A DNA stretch of 64,000 nucleotides from Mycteria americana (Eukaryota > Chordata > Aves > Ciconiiformes > Ciconiidae): assembly GCF_035582795.1 (NCBI RefSeq), contig NC_134367.1, forward strand, positions 994,501 to 1,058,500, in the 5' to 3' direction. This document shows, piece after piece, positions 16,331 to 28,200 of this stretch. The notes under the pieces were generated by a model, which did not search any database, was not told the DNA's origin, and was given only the letters and a program-made list of their open reading frames with translations. Each line of letters starts with the position of its first letter. Within the stretch, counting starts at the first letter, position 1. The translations under genes were made by a program, and so were the position numbers.

Positions 16331-19300
16331 TCGCTCTGCCCCGTCCTGGCCACCGGTGGTTCCCGGCCCCCCGGGGTGCTGAGCGGAGGGGCGCTGGGGA
16401 CAGTCTCCCCTTGGGTTTCTTCTCACCCCGCTGCTTACTGGGTCCCCCCCCCGACCCTGCCCATGCTGGGACCCCGGTGCCGCCGTGGGGCGAGGCAGGG
16501 GCTGCCCACGTGGCCAGCAGCAGGGACACCGGCACGGCTGGCTGTTGCCCTCACCCTGGATGTACCGGGGGGGTCGTGCCGGCAGTTGGCACAGGATGCG
16601 ATGGGAAGGGGCTACGGCCCCCTGAGCCCCCCACACTTCCATGGAAACACAGCCAAGCTCCGCTCCGGGGAGACGCTCCGCGCTGGAAAAAATGCTGGAA
16701 AATGCCAAATGAGCCAATTCCCAGCCCTCATGGGTGGCCGGGGAGAGCCGGGGGGGCTGTGGCCCTGTATCCCCCGCAGACACCCAGCACCCTCTGTCCT
16801 GGGCCAGCCCCCCAGGGCGAGGCGTCTCCTGGGGCCGGGGGGTCCGGGGCTGCCCAGACTTGGCAAAGCCGTGGGCCGGACTCATTAAGGAATTAATGGG
16901 GAGTGGGAGGAAAGCCCTGCCAAGCCGGGCGGGTTTCCGGCAGCGGCTCCGGCCAAATCATGGCAGCCTCACTCGTAGCGAGGCCAGAGGCTGTGCCAGT
17001 GAGGGTGGCAGTGATGGAGAGCCCTCCAGCTCGACATCCATGGCTCTGCGACAGCGGGGCAGCGAGGGTGGACAGGCAGCAGGGCCCTGCCTGCGCCGGG
17101 TGCTGGCAGCGGGGCGGCAGGAGACCTTGCGATGCCCTTCCCACGGTCTGCCCCGGCCTCTCGGGTTTCCCTGGCTGTCTGGCCCGGGCAGCAGCATCAG
17201 CCGGAGCCAGGCAGACGTGGGAGGGAAGGGATGCCCAGTGCCGGTGCTGGCGGTGATGCTCTGCCACCCGTGGGACCCTCTGGTCCCTGTCCCATCTCCT
17301 CCAGCACCGTGATCCCTGGGGGGGCTGGGCCACCCTGGGCTCTCTGCTGGGCCCGTGCACAAGGGGAAAGGGTGCCAAGGACGCGCTGGGACCTGCCCCA
17401 CGTGCCCTGGTGCAGTAGCTCCCCCGAGCCACCGACAGCCCCGTTCCCCCATGGGCAGACGGTGCTCAGCCCCCAGCTGCGCCCGGTGTGGGGCTGGCCA
17501 GTGCCGCCAGCCCCCTCCTCCCCAAACCCTTGTCCGAGGTCGTCTCAAAGCTGCTCCGATCGCGGCCTCAACTCAGGGCCGGGATGCAGAACGGGGCTGA
17601 TGGCACTAGGCCTCCACCTCCTCCTGCTCAGCTCCTCATCATCCTCACGGTCCCTCACTCCCAGGTCCCGGTGCCATTCAGCACAGCTCGCTGCCACTGC
17701 CCAGCCCTGTCGCGCCTTCGCTTTGCCTAAACCAAGGTTGCAACGGGAGCGCTCCCAGGCTGCCAAAACCTTCCTACCCCGGCTGCCACCAGAAAAATGG
17801 TGCTGGGGCTCAACGAGCATCCTCTGGGCAGAGTCCTGCCACAGCCGGCGGGGTCCCAGGAGGCAGCACTGTCCCAGGGGGGACCTCAGCCCTCCGCTGC
17901 GGGGACACATAGAAGCACACGGGTTGGGAGCAGGGACGTGGGCTGGGAGCAGGGACAACGGTGTCCATGCTGGCAGCATTGGGCTGATATTCCTTAGGCT
18001 TTTTCTTGAGGTTTGACTAACTGGTATTGGTGTTGGCCGGACCCCAGCCCTGGAGAAAAGTCCGTCCTCCCTGATGGGGAAAGGATACGTCCCTGCGTGA
18101 TGCTGTCCCCAGCCCAGGCAGCAGCTGAGAGACTGGATCCTCTTGCTTGTCCCCCACCGATGGCCCTTCTCACTCTCAGCTTTCCTCGCTTTCCTCTCTT
18201 GGCTTCTCCAGGGGGAAAGGGACCCTGGGCGTCAGGCAAGCATTTGGCTGCTTTCCCCCAAAACCAGCTCACCCGCATTCCCAGAGATCCACTGGATTTA
18301 TTTCCCCATTTCCCTCCTCCGTGGCAGTTTTGTGGTTCAGTTCAGCCATATCCCCATCTGCTTGTGTCACTCCTCATCTGCCACACGCTCCCGGCTTCCC
18401 TCGTGCTGTCCTCGTTTCGATGTGCCGGGTCAGTGGCCGGGAGCTTGTGAAGCAGCGGAGCCTCCCTGGCTGCTCCTCTCTTCCCAGCACTGCAGGGGAG
18501 CACGGAGGGTGCCCGAGAAGCCGCCCGTCCCAAATCCCGGGGCGAGCTGCCTCCCAGCGCCCCCGGCTGAGCCCCACCCCACAGCCAAGCAGCCGGAGCT
18601 GGGGGGAGCTCGGCCCTTTGCCCAAGAGCTGCCTGGTGCTTGAACCGGCTGGTGTTTGCCTGGTCTCTTCTCCTCAGGACCTGGAGCTGCTCCAGCTGCC
18701 CATCGTAGCCTCTCTGAGAGCAAAGGCCACCCCACCCTGGGGTCCCCCGGCTGCCACCCCTGCCTTGCCTTCCCTCTCGGCATGGGACACCTTTCTGTTT
18801 CTCTGTGACTTGAGAGATGTGTCCTACCATGCCGCTTCTGCAAAAGATATCTGGGAATGAGCCTCCAGCTTCTGCTAAATCCTCCTGACCCACATTGCAA
18901 AGGCCTCTTTCTCTCCCCAGACACCCCATACCCAGCGAGCCAGGTTCCCTGGACAGGGCTTGGAGGAAGAAATGGCTCCTGGTCATCCCCTATGGACCCT
19001 GCGGGCAGGACCAGGCTGCGTCCACCTCCCGTCCACCTCCCGACACCTATGGAAAGAGGGAGCGCAAGCAGAGGCCGGTGCAGGGCGGACTGGGGGAGCC
19101 AGGGGACGGTAAGCGCTGCTGAGGGGGACTACGGGTGGCTGCCGTGAGCATCCCTGGTGCTGACCGGCCGCGGCCTCGGGCTCCAGCCACCCCTTGGGCT
19201 GAGATCAGAGGTTTCCTGGCTTTTTTGGCCCGTGACCTGAGCGTTCATAGAGCAGCAGAGACTGCCCAGGCACGGCATGGGAGGGCAGGGAAAGGGGAGC

Positions 19301-22300
19301 TCCCACAGCCACCCGGGAAGGCAACAAGGGAATCGCTTCGGTGCAAGGCTCACCCCATATTGAAAGCAGGGGGAGTTGGAGGGGCAAGCGCAGCTCATAC
19401 TAAGCCTGGATTTAGGATGGATCAGTTTGCCGGCAGCTGACTCCTCTATAATTAGATGGCAGTGGCGGTACAGGAGCCAGCTTGGGGTGCAGAGCTCCAA
19501 CATTTTCCCATTCAGAGGCGTGTCGTTAAAGGAAACTGCCCGTTTTCTAAATGACCCCCAGACACTTAAAACAGCCGGGCGAGTGATGAGCTGCATCTCC
19601 TGACGAACGGGAGACAAGGAATAAAAGCTACTGCAAAGTGCTGCCTCTTCTGCAGGCCCTTGGGGCTGCCCTTGAGGAGAAGACCCCCTGACGTGGCCCC
19701 CGAGGATGAATCCCATTGGGATGCGAGGCTGGATGGCGTAGCTGTATCTTGTGCCACTTCGCCAATCACCGGCCATGCTAACAGGGGGCTGGAAGGAGCT
19801 GTAGCCCTGCCCGGCTTCGGGGGCTGCAGGCTGAGAGTCTACACGTGCCCAATGCCCCTTGTCTGCGGCCTCTGAGCCGCGTCCCGGCTCTGCCCCGACT
19901 CCTGCATCACCTGGGAGAACTCCGCAGCCGCTTGCCGAGGTCCCGCAGCCCTGGGCTGTGCCCCGCCGTCCCTCTTCCCATCTCTGCCATCGTCCCACGG
20001 GAGCTGAGAGAGGGGGGAAAATGGACGGCTGGCAACCACGTGGGAGGCTCCAGGCTTTTATCTTGGATCTGGGTTTTCAACAGATGTGGTGTGAGCAACG
20101 TCTGTAAGGCAGCTAGATCAGCATCATTGCTCAGAGATTAAAGGATTTAATAATCTGCTGGCAAGATGTAATTGAAAGAGGCAGAGCTCTGGTTGTACAC
20201 CGCTCAACAAATGCACTGGGGTGTTCCCACGCTCCCCCCGAGATTCCTCCAAACCCTCCCGTAAGCAGAATAAATCCCCAGTGCGCGTGGGGCAGGCCCT
20301 TTTCTACACACATCCAGGGACTAACGCTTCATCTTCCTTTGTAGGTAACTGCTTATTTATCATTAATGTGCTTCTAGGGAGCCCTTCATTCAGTGACCTC
20401 AAGCTGCTCCGCAAAGAATAAGAAATGGGAGGCAGCGCTGCCTCTGCACCAGGTACGCGCGAGTCCCCGGGTGCCGGGGCGAAGCGGTGCTGCCGCTTGC
20501 CGGAGGTCAAAGCACCATTCAGCGGCGGCGGCGAGCCGGCAATCGCCGCTTCTCAGTCCCTTGTTCTAATCGCTGCTCCGCTCCCTCGTGAAAAACCTTA
20601 GAAAACAAGGCAGTGACTGGCTCTGCAAAGCACTGACGACAACAATGCGGAGCTTCTTCCCCCGCTCGCCGGCAGCACGGGATCATGACCCAGCAGAAGC
20701 AAGTGATGCTACGACCGGAGGGCAGAAACTTTTGGCAGCAAACAGAGGGTCTGAACCTCTTGGAGGGGAGCACGGGAAGACCGAGGTCCTTAAGCATTAA
20801 AGCTGGGGAAGGAGCCCCTGCAAGCGCACGGCCGAGGTCTGCCCCGTCGCATTGCGCGGAGCCGGACTGGGCAGCGGCGAGGGCAGAAAGCTCCTCGGAC
20901 ACGTCCAAGCGTGCTACCCAGCGCTGGGCAGAGCCCTGCTGAGCCGCCCGTGCTGGCACTGCTTCGCCAGAAGCCAAGCCGAGGTGACTGTGCAGAAATC
21001 AGAGACGTGCCCGGCACACCGAGCCCTCTGCCAAAGGCGCACTGGGCTCTGCGTGACCTTTGCATCCTCCCTGCGCCTGGAAGTGCTGACCGAGTCCTTC
21101 TGCTCTCAACGGGGCGGTGCCAGCTGGAACAGAAAACGGGGGAGAGGGTCCCCATTTCAGGGACGCGGAGCTGCCTTTCTTGTTCCTCTTATTCTCTGGC
21201 TGTCCACTACAGCCCTGCCTGGGAGACAGACGGGGTGAGAGGCAGGGATGTGTGATCCAAGGTGGTGAAAGCCCGACCCGACCCCGCTGGCAGCAGTGGT
21301 AGGAGCCGCTTCAAACACCGGCCCGTCCTGCCACTGGCAAAATGGCCTTATCAGAAGCTGCTCGGTCCGGCTGTGCAGATCAGCTGGAGGCAGGAGGGTG
21401 GCTGGGAAGCCTGGTGAGACCCCAACACCATGTACGCAAGTATTTGCAAAAGAGAAAAGCAGTGTGGGGGACCCTCCTCGCATCGCTTTTACTTCCCCTC
21501 CTCAGGAATCCATCTTTCTGACGAAGCTTATTTCTTACATTGGGTTCTCCAGGGGTGTCTCAAAAAATTCACCCAGCTCCCAGGTACAGTTTGGTATTTA
21601 TTTATTTTGAGTTCCCCTGCCTCAATGACAACAACAGCGAAATCAAAAAGGCAGCTGGGCGCTGCGTGTGCCTCCAGCCGGAGGGGTGGCTGGAGTTCAG
21701 AGCTCCTGGTCTGGTGCCCAGGGTATTTGCACACGCTGGGCCACCGCTGTGAAGAGGACGGTGTCATGCGGCAGCAGGTGGAGCAACTTCAAGCCCTTTT
21801 CTGTTCCTCCTCAGACAAGGTGCTGAGCACCTGGGGCTGTTACCACCAGCTCCACTGGGGCTCTTGTCCTTACACAAGTTTTGGGTTCCAGCCATTCCTG
21901 GTGGGAGCTGCAGGTGACCGAGGGCTTGGGAGGGTCTGTGCTGGAGGGCTCCGTGGGAGCTCATCCCGCAAGGTGAGGAACCAGAAATGGTGGGACCAGA
22001 CCCTCCTCAGCTGGCCCGACCTGTGCCTGTGGCCAAGCAGTGGATCCCCTGCCCCTGCCTTGGCTGGGGGAGGAGTTGGAGAAAACAAAGCTGCTTGTTC
22101 GCTGCGGCGGTGGGGCTGCTGATGCCTCCTGGATGACAAAGATCTTTTCCATCCCTGTGCACAGCAAGGGCTGGGCCCTGCTTTCTGAGAGGATTTGAGT
22201 AACCAGCAAGCCTAGCATGTCACCGCTCTCCTCAAGCAAACCTCCCCAAACTTAAATACTGTTGCACAACTTGCTCATGATTCACTTTTCCCCTCCCCAT

Positions 22301-23899
22301 GGCAAGATTTGGAGGGCATGCATCTGCGGCGCAGTGTTGCAACCCCCTCGGCTCAGCTGTTCCTGGCAAGCAGGCTCCGACAGCCAGGAAGAGGCTGCCG
22401 GGTCCTGCTGGCTCTCCCCTTCCACCGCATTCCTCCTAATTTGGTAATTACCCCTCGTCACATCAGATCAGTGCTCTCTTGAGATCAGGACAGTAGATCC
22501 TTGGGAGGATGTGGTGGGGAGAGCTGTGAGAACCGTTCCGCCTCTCCCTGGGCATGCCCAAATCTACCAGTCCTGCAGTGATGGTCTCCTGACCAGGACT
22601 CACCGAGCAACCAAGAGCAAGGGTGTCCTTGTCCTTGGTGGAGCCTCTCTTGCAGGACCGGCTCCCTCAGGGGCTAACATTTAACATCAGGGCCAGTCTT
22701 AGACATCAGAGGGAAAATACTTTGTCCTGGTTGCAGTGGGATATGCGAGACTTCATATTGCTTCCTCTCTAGGATCCTAAAAGATAAACTTCTTTGAAGT
22801 CCATTAACAAACTCTCTAGGACAAAAGGTTATTGTAAACAGTGGTGCAAACATCTAGCGATGCGCTTCTGCTGATAAACCTTTGGGCACTGACTGGAAGC
22901 CACCTGCCCGTGGGTCCCCAGTCGGTATCTGTGGCAGCGCCTTCGCTGCAGAGCTCTCCACGGATGCTGGCATTTTTCTCCTTATCTGCTCGGTTGTAGA
23001 CAGGAAGCATTTCGTACTGTGCCCTTAAACTGATCTAGCAAAGTGCTAAAAATAAACCTTCTTTGTGAAGCCGCGAACTCCTGCCCTGTCTGCTGTGTCA
23101 GCTCCTGGAGAGGACCCGCTGCGAGAGTTCAAGGTTTCTTGAGACAGAGGCTTGTACCCCACTCATGGCGAGGGAAGCGTGCCTGCAAGCGGGAGCCGTG
23201 AAAGCTGAGAAATCAAAATACAAAGAAACCCAAGTGCCTGTCTTCAGAGATGTGCTAAGCCGTACTTTGGGAGGGGCTGGGTGGGAGGGATGCGACTCCT
23301 CATATTAAACCTTTTGAGGTAACTCATCCTGCAAACAATGGGAAATTACTGATCGCAGACTACTTAATTATGTAAGTGAATTGCAATTGGCAGCGTGCTG
23401 GATCGCACCATGGGACAGCTTGGGTTCGAATGTGTGCGAGCGCTCGCTTGTTTGGAAAGGGCTGCTCCTCCCCACGTTGAAGCGACGGGGTCTCTAGCAG
23501 CCCCCCACGATGGGGCATTTCGAGTGGCTTCAGCGGTGACTCTGCAGCTTGGCTCTTACGGGCAGGTTTGCTCTCCAGTCCGGTAAGAGCGGGAGCTGTG
23601 ACCGAACGCTCCGAGCGCCCTGGTAGCCACCAGGAATGATCTTCACTTCCGCCAGCGGTGTGACCCATCGCCCGCCGTGCAGCCGCCCGGGTCCATTGCG
23701 AACACACCACGTGCAGGAGGTCCCTGGGTTCCTCGCGGTGGCCGGGTCCCCGCGTCACCCGCTTCCAGCCCGTGGGTTTGTCTGCTTTTTGCTCCCCATT
23801 TCTGGCAGAGCCTGCACCAGGCTGCCGGGACGCCTCTCTGAGAGGGCTCGGCCCCAGCTGTTCACGGGAGCTGCGGGACGGTTGAGCTCAGGGCCCTGC
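16331..23899. other. Intergenic region, no gene recognised
   Basis: About 7.6 kb between the KIF3C-side repeats and the RAB10 CpG island. Open frames are short, overlap on opposite strands and contain no domain I recognise. GC content falls from left to right. Moderately AT-rich patches inside GC-rich DNA (for example 19410-19560 and 20110-20220) could be conserved noncoding elements, but this cannot be judged from one sequence. Confidence 0.6.
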
Positions 23900-24631
23900 T
23901 ACGCCCTCGGTCCCACGGCGCTGCCCATCCCCACCGGCGCTGGGCTCAGACCGGCTCTCGGCCGGTGGGTGGTGGCCGCAGGGCTGTGCTGAGGCCCCTT
24001 GCCTGCCCCGGGGGGTGCAGGGCCCAGGCCCTGCCTGCCGGGCCCGGCGGCTGCAGCCTGACCCGCAGGCAGGCCGGTGAGGCTGGGCCGGGGCTGGCGG
24101 GTCCCGGGGCTGGGGACGCCGCCGGCCGCGGCGGAGGGTCCCTGAGGGGCTGGGGGCCGCGGCGGGGGCTGGCGGGGCCCGGGGACACCGCGGAAGCGCT
24201 GCCGGGCCCAGGGCCCGACCGGGGTGGGGAGGGCACCGGGGCCGGGTCCCTGTGAGGGCCCGGCGCCCCCTCACCCCGCCCGCCGCCAGGGGGCGCCCTC
24301 CGCCCCGTCGCCCCCCGCCGAGGGTCGTGCTCGCGCTCTGTCGTCGTCGTCCCCCCCCCCCGTGATGTCACCCCCGGGGAGCAGCCGAGACTGGCAGGGG
24401 GGCGTACCCAATGGGAGACCCGGCGAGCAAGGCGGGGAGGCGGGACTTCCGCCGGCGGCCGGCCGGCGCAGGGGTGGGAAGGCGGGGCCGCCGCCCCCTC
24501 AGGCCCCGCCCCGCCGCGCGGTCGCGAGCGCGGGTGGCGTCACCACGCCGGGGTTCTGCGGCGGGCCGCGGGCGCGCGCGCCGCCCGCCCTCCCTCCCTC
24601 CCCCCTTGCCGCCAGGGGCGCGCGCGCGTGC

Positions 24632-24639
24632 TGACGTCA
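24632..24639. promoter_or_regulatory. Palindromic cAMP response element (CRE)
   Basis: TGACGTCA is the full CREB/ATF consensus. It lies about 440 bp upstream of the RAB10 ATG, within the CpG island. The function is inferred from the motif only. Confidence 0.55.
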
Positions 24640-24794
24640 GGGCGTGCGCGCCCCCGCCTGGAGGCCTGCGCGGTTACCGAGCGGCGCGCGCAGCTTCGGC
24701 AGCGCCTGTGAGGAGCCGCCGCCGTCCGGGGGAGCCGCGCCGGGCCGGGCCGGGCCGGGCCGCGCCGCGCCGCACCGAGCCAAGCCGCGGGATT

Positions 24795-24824
24795 ATGAGG
24801 CCGGGCGCCGCCGCCTCCCCGTGA
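24795..24824 (+). other. Upstream ORF in the RAB10 5' leader (9 codons)
   Basis: ATG followed by RPGAAASP and TGA, out of frame with RAB10 and 255 nt before its start. If the leader begins upstream of this point, the uORF could dampen translation. Its start context (GGATTATGA) is weak, so leaky scanning is likely. Confidence 0.4.
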
Positions 24825-25078
24825 GGAGCAGCGGGCCCGTGGCGGCGCGGGGAACGCGCCAGGCGCCGGGGCCGCCCCGCGACAGGAAGCCATTTTGTGG
24901 GCCCCCTCCCCTCCTCTTCCTCCTCCTCCTTCGCCGCCGCCCTCGCGAGCGGCGCGGCCGGTGCTGCCGGCCGGGGTGGGCGGGCGGACCCGCGGCGGGG
25001 GCGCCCGGTGAAGGAGGGCGGCGGCGGGGGGGGCGAGCAGGGGGCCGGAGCGGGCGGCGGCGGCCGCCGCGCCTCCCC

Positions 25079-25205
25079 ATGGCGAAGAAAACCTACGACC
25101 TGCTCTTCAAGCTGCTCCTCATCGGGGACTCGGGGGTCGGCAAGACCTGCGTGCTCTTCCGCTTCTCCGACGATGCCTTCAACACCACCTTCATCTCCAC
25201 CATCG
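25079..25205 (+). CDS. RAB10: RAB10 coding exon 1 (residues 1-42 and part of 43)
   Basis: Starts at ATG in the context CCCCATGG and ends ACC ATC G|GTCAGT, phase 1. It contains the nucleotide-binding P-loop GDSGVGKT and most of switch I. No in-frame ATG precedes it in the leader. Confidence 0.97.
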
Positions 25206-28200
25206 GTCAGTGCCTCCCCCGCTCCCCCGGGCACACCCTCGGCCGGGCCCCCCTCAACCGGGGCCCCCTCCCTCCCCCCGCGCCCCGTTCCCACTCGGGT
25301 GGGCTCCTGCAGCCCTGCCCTGCCCCCGGGGGCTGCAGCCCTGCTCTCTGCCCTGCCTCGCAGCTTTGGGGCGTGTTTTCTCCTCTTGTGTCAGCCCCCG
25401 CCTCCGAGTGTCCCCGCGGGTCCCCAAGGACCCCCTGTGTCCCCCCCACCCCCCTTCTTTCGGCTCCTTGCTCTGGCTGTCGACGTGAAGTCCTCGGAGA
25501 GCCGGCCACCCCGGTCACACCCGACACCGGCTTCGCCTCTGCTGCAGGGAGGAACGGTTTGGTTTCTCTCCGCAGTTGAGGGCAGCAGTTTTCTCCGCCG
25601 TGGGTGACCCTGAGCGACCCTCTCGTTCCCTCCCTGGGGGGTTGCCTTGGCAGCTTGTCCCCCGCAGCCTCTGCCAGCTACAGCGAGAGCCCACCTGGCT
25701 CCTTCCGTCACTGGTTCATCTCTAGCCCCGACTAGAGACGAGGCAGGTGGGGTTGCCATCCCTGCACAGTATCTTTATGGCTATTGATGTGGCTTGGCAG
25801 AAATGATTACACTTGTGGGTGGGGTCTGTTTTCTCACCCAACAAAGCTGTCTTTCCCTCGTTTGTGAGTGAGCTGCTGGGCTTCTGGCAAAGCTGGCTTT
25901 CGCCCTTCATTGGTGTGCAGCTCCTGACTACGGTAGTTCCTTCAACATCGTGAAGGAGAGATGTGTATTTTCCTGAGCTTTCCTCTTTCATCTACGCCGT
26001 GAGACGGGCCTTGTACCTAACATCCTTTCTCTCTAGGTTTATCGGAGAGTTTTGTTTTTCTTCTCCTGAACATCGTCTTGTTTTGCAGATGAAGAGTTCA
26101 GGTCAGCAGCTTCTAACCTTCTTGGTGGCTGACTGGCAATTTAAGAGATTTCATGCCTCCGCTTTTTCTTGCAGTACCCACTGGTGTAACGTGTGCAGAT
26201 AACTACTGTGCATCTGGAAAAAAAATCTTTTTTTTGGGGGGAGGGGGGTTGAATTGGATCTGGCTTTTTGTGCTTGATGTAAATCCCGTAGATGATTGGC
26301 CATACAGGTGTTCACCAAGGGTAGGAGAGCATAGAGTATCAGTGTCAATCTTAGTGCTAGGTGCAAGTATGCTCCTGCATACTTCCTCATCGGTGTCGAA
26401 ACATCACCCTAAAAATTGCAGCTCAGACTACAAGACAAGAAAAGACGCTCTTAAGCAAGGCTTGGGTAATTTAAAGTGAAAGAATGTATAGTTGGGACAA
26501 CTAAGTGTCAAGACACAGTTGTTACCTAGAAGCTCCTAGGGCCTCAGCTTGGGGTTTTGCTTAATTGTTTTGGGGGTGTGTGCGACAGTTGCTGTATCTC
26601 GTCTCTTAACGTCGCATACCTTGACTATTGAAGGCTGTATTTATTTTGCTGCCGTGGCCGTAGTGTAATTCTGCGCTGCTTGGCAAATTCTCGCCTGGAT
26701 CACGTGGCGTTTGTTGCTTTCTGAGTTTGCTGGGAAGGTTTATTTCAATTCTCAAAGTAAAAAATAGTCAATGTCTTAGTTAAGAAGTTAGCAAATATAT
26801 GGTGGCTCTTGCTCCAGAGAACTTGTGCATTTAGTGATTAGTGATTTTAGTAATTAGTTCTTCGTCTATAGCACTGCAGGTTCTGAGCGTTCAAGCAGAG
26901 TATCATCGGGTTCCGTGGCAAGTGTGCACGTGCAGAGTTTGGAAGCATTTCTGAACAAACCAATTTAGACCAGTAGGTATTTCTGGAGTATGCAAAAGGA
27001 GACTGTAGTGCATGTACACTGGAAGGCAAACAAGCTTTATTTCCTAAACTCTGAACTAAATGCCTAGGTACGGTAGCTGTGAACACCACTTGATGACTGG
27101 CTGGTGTGTCAGACTTGCATCTTCATGGTGGAATTTAGCGGATTTTGGGGTACAAATAGGGTTTCTGTGTGGGAAATAGTGCATTCCAGGTGCTTAACTG
27201 CCCAAAGATGTCTTAAATGTATTGTTTCCCTAGTTCTTCTGTAAGTATTTGGTTAATGAGGAAACCTGGTGGGAAAGTGTCCCGTGCAAGCAGCATCAGC
27301 TGAAAGGGAGACTCTACGTTAGCACCTTTTAAAAAGCAGTGCATCCACGAAGGAAAAATCTTGAACTGGGTTAAAACACCTGTCTGCTTAGTTGTTCTCC
27401 ACATTATTACAACAAAGCAATTGAGTAATCTGCCTGAAAATACATTATCTCAAATTACCACTGGTAACTACAGTTTTTAGACTTTCTCTGCTGCAGCGGT
27501 GACAGCAGCAATGGCGATCCAGGAACGTACCAGGGAGCCTGAAAAGGTGCTTTGCCTGATGGTACCTGCTGTGATAAATCCTTCTGCGGTAGTGGCATGA
27601 CTTGGGCTGGTTTTGCAGCCGGAAGAGGAGAGTTTCAGGAAAACCCTCAGATGAAGTCTTTGACCTGTAGCAACAAGGAAATACTATTTCCAAAGCACTT
27701 GTGTACACAGTAGGTGACATTGAAGGTGACTGGCTTATTGGCTGAATCTCTCCTTATATTTAAAAAAAAAAAAAATACTGGTACCTTGTTAGCTCTGATT
27801 CATGCTTCTGTGTTTACACTGAGCGCTCCACCAAGAACCAGAGATAGGCAAGCACGTAAAATGTACAGTAGTACTGATGGCTGTAAGCAGGGACTGGTTC
27901 AGTCTTTCCAGTCTTTATAGCAAAAGGTGGGTCTTGAAGAATATTGAAACTAGCCCGTGTATATAAACTACAAGTGGGGGGGAAGCATTTGAATTCTATA
28001 AAACCAAAGGCTTGTCTGCATATGTAAGTGAAGACACAATAATAATGCATTTCTGCTTCACATTAGTAACTTGTATTCGCTTACTTTCACATTTTAAGAA
28101 CGGATTAAGCATGATCCATGATGGCAGTTTGGATATAATTTACTATAGGTGTGATTTGGTATACTCTCTTTTAACATTTTACTGTGAATCACTTCGATCT

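Larger units (their letters stand above)
23900..25480 (+). promoter_or_regulatory. RAB10: RAB10 CpG island, promoter and 5' UTR
   Basis: Very high GC and CpG density, ending abruptly after exon 1. Candidate sites in order are a CCAAT box at 24408-24412, an ETS-type ACTTCCG at 24445-24451, GC boxes near 24482, and a perfect CRE palindrome TGACGTCA at 24632-24639 followed by an NRF1-like GCGTGCGCGCC. A TATA box is not seen. The start site probably lies around 24640-24750. Confidence 0.8.
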
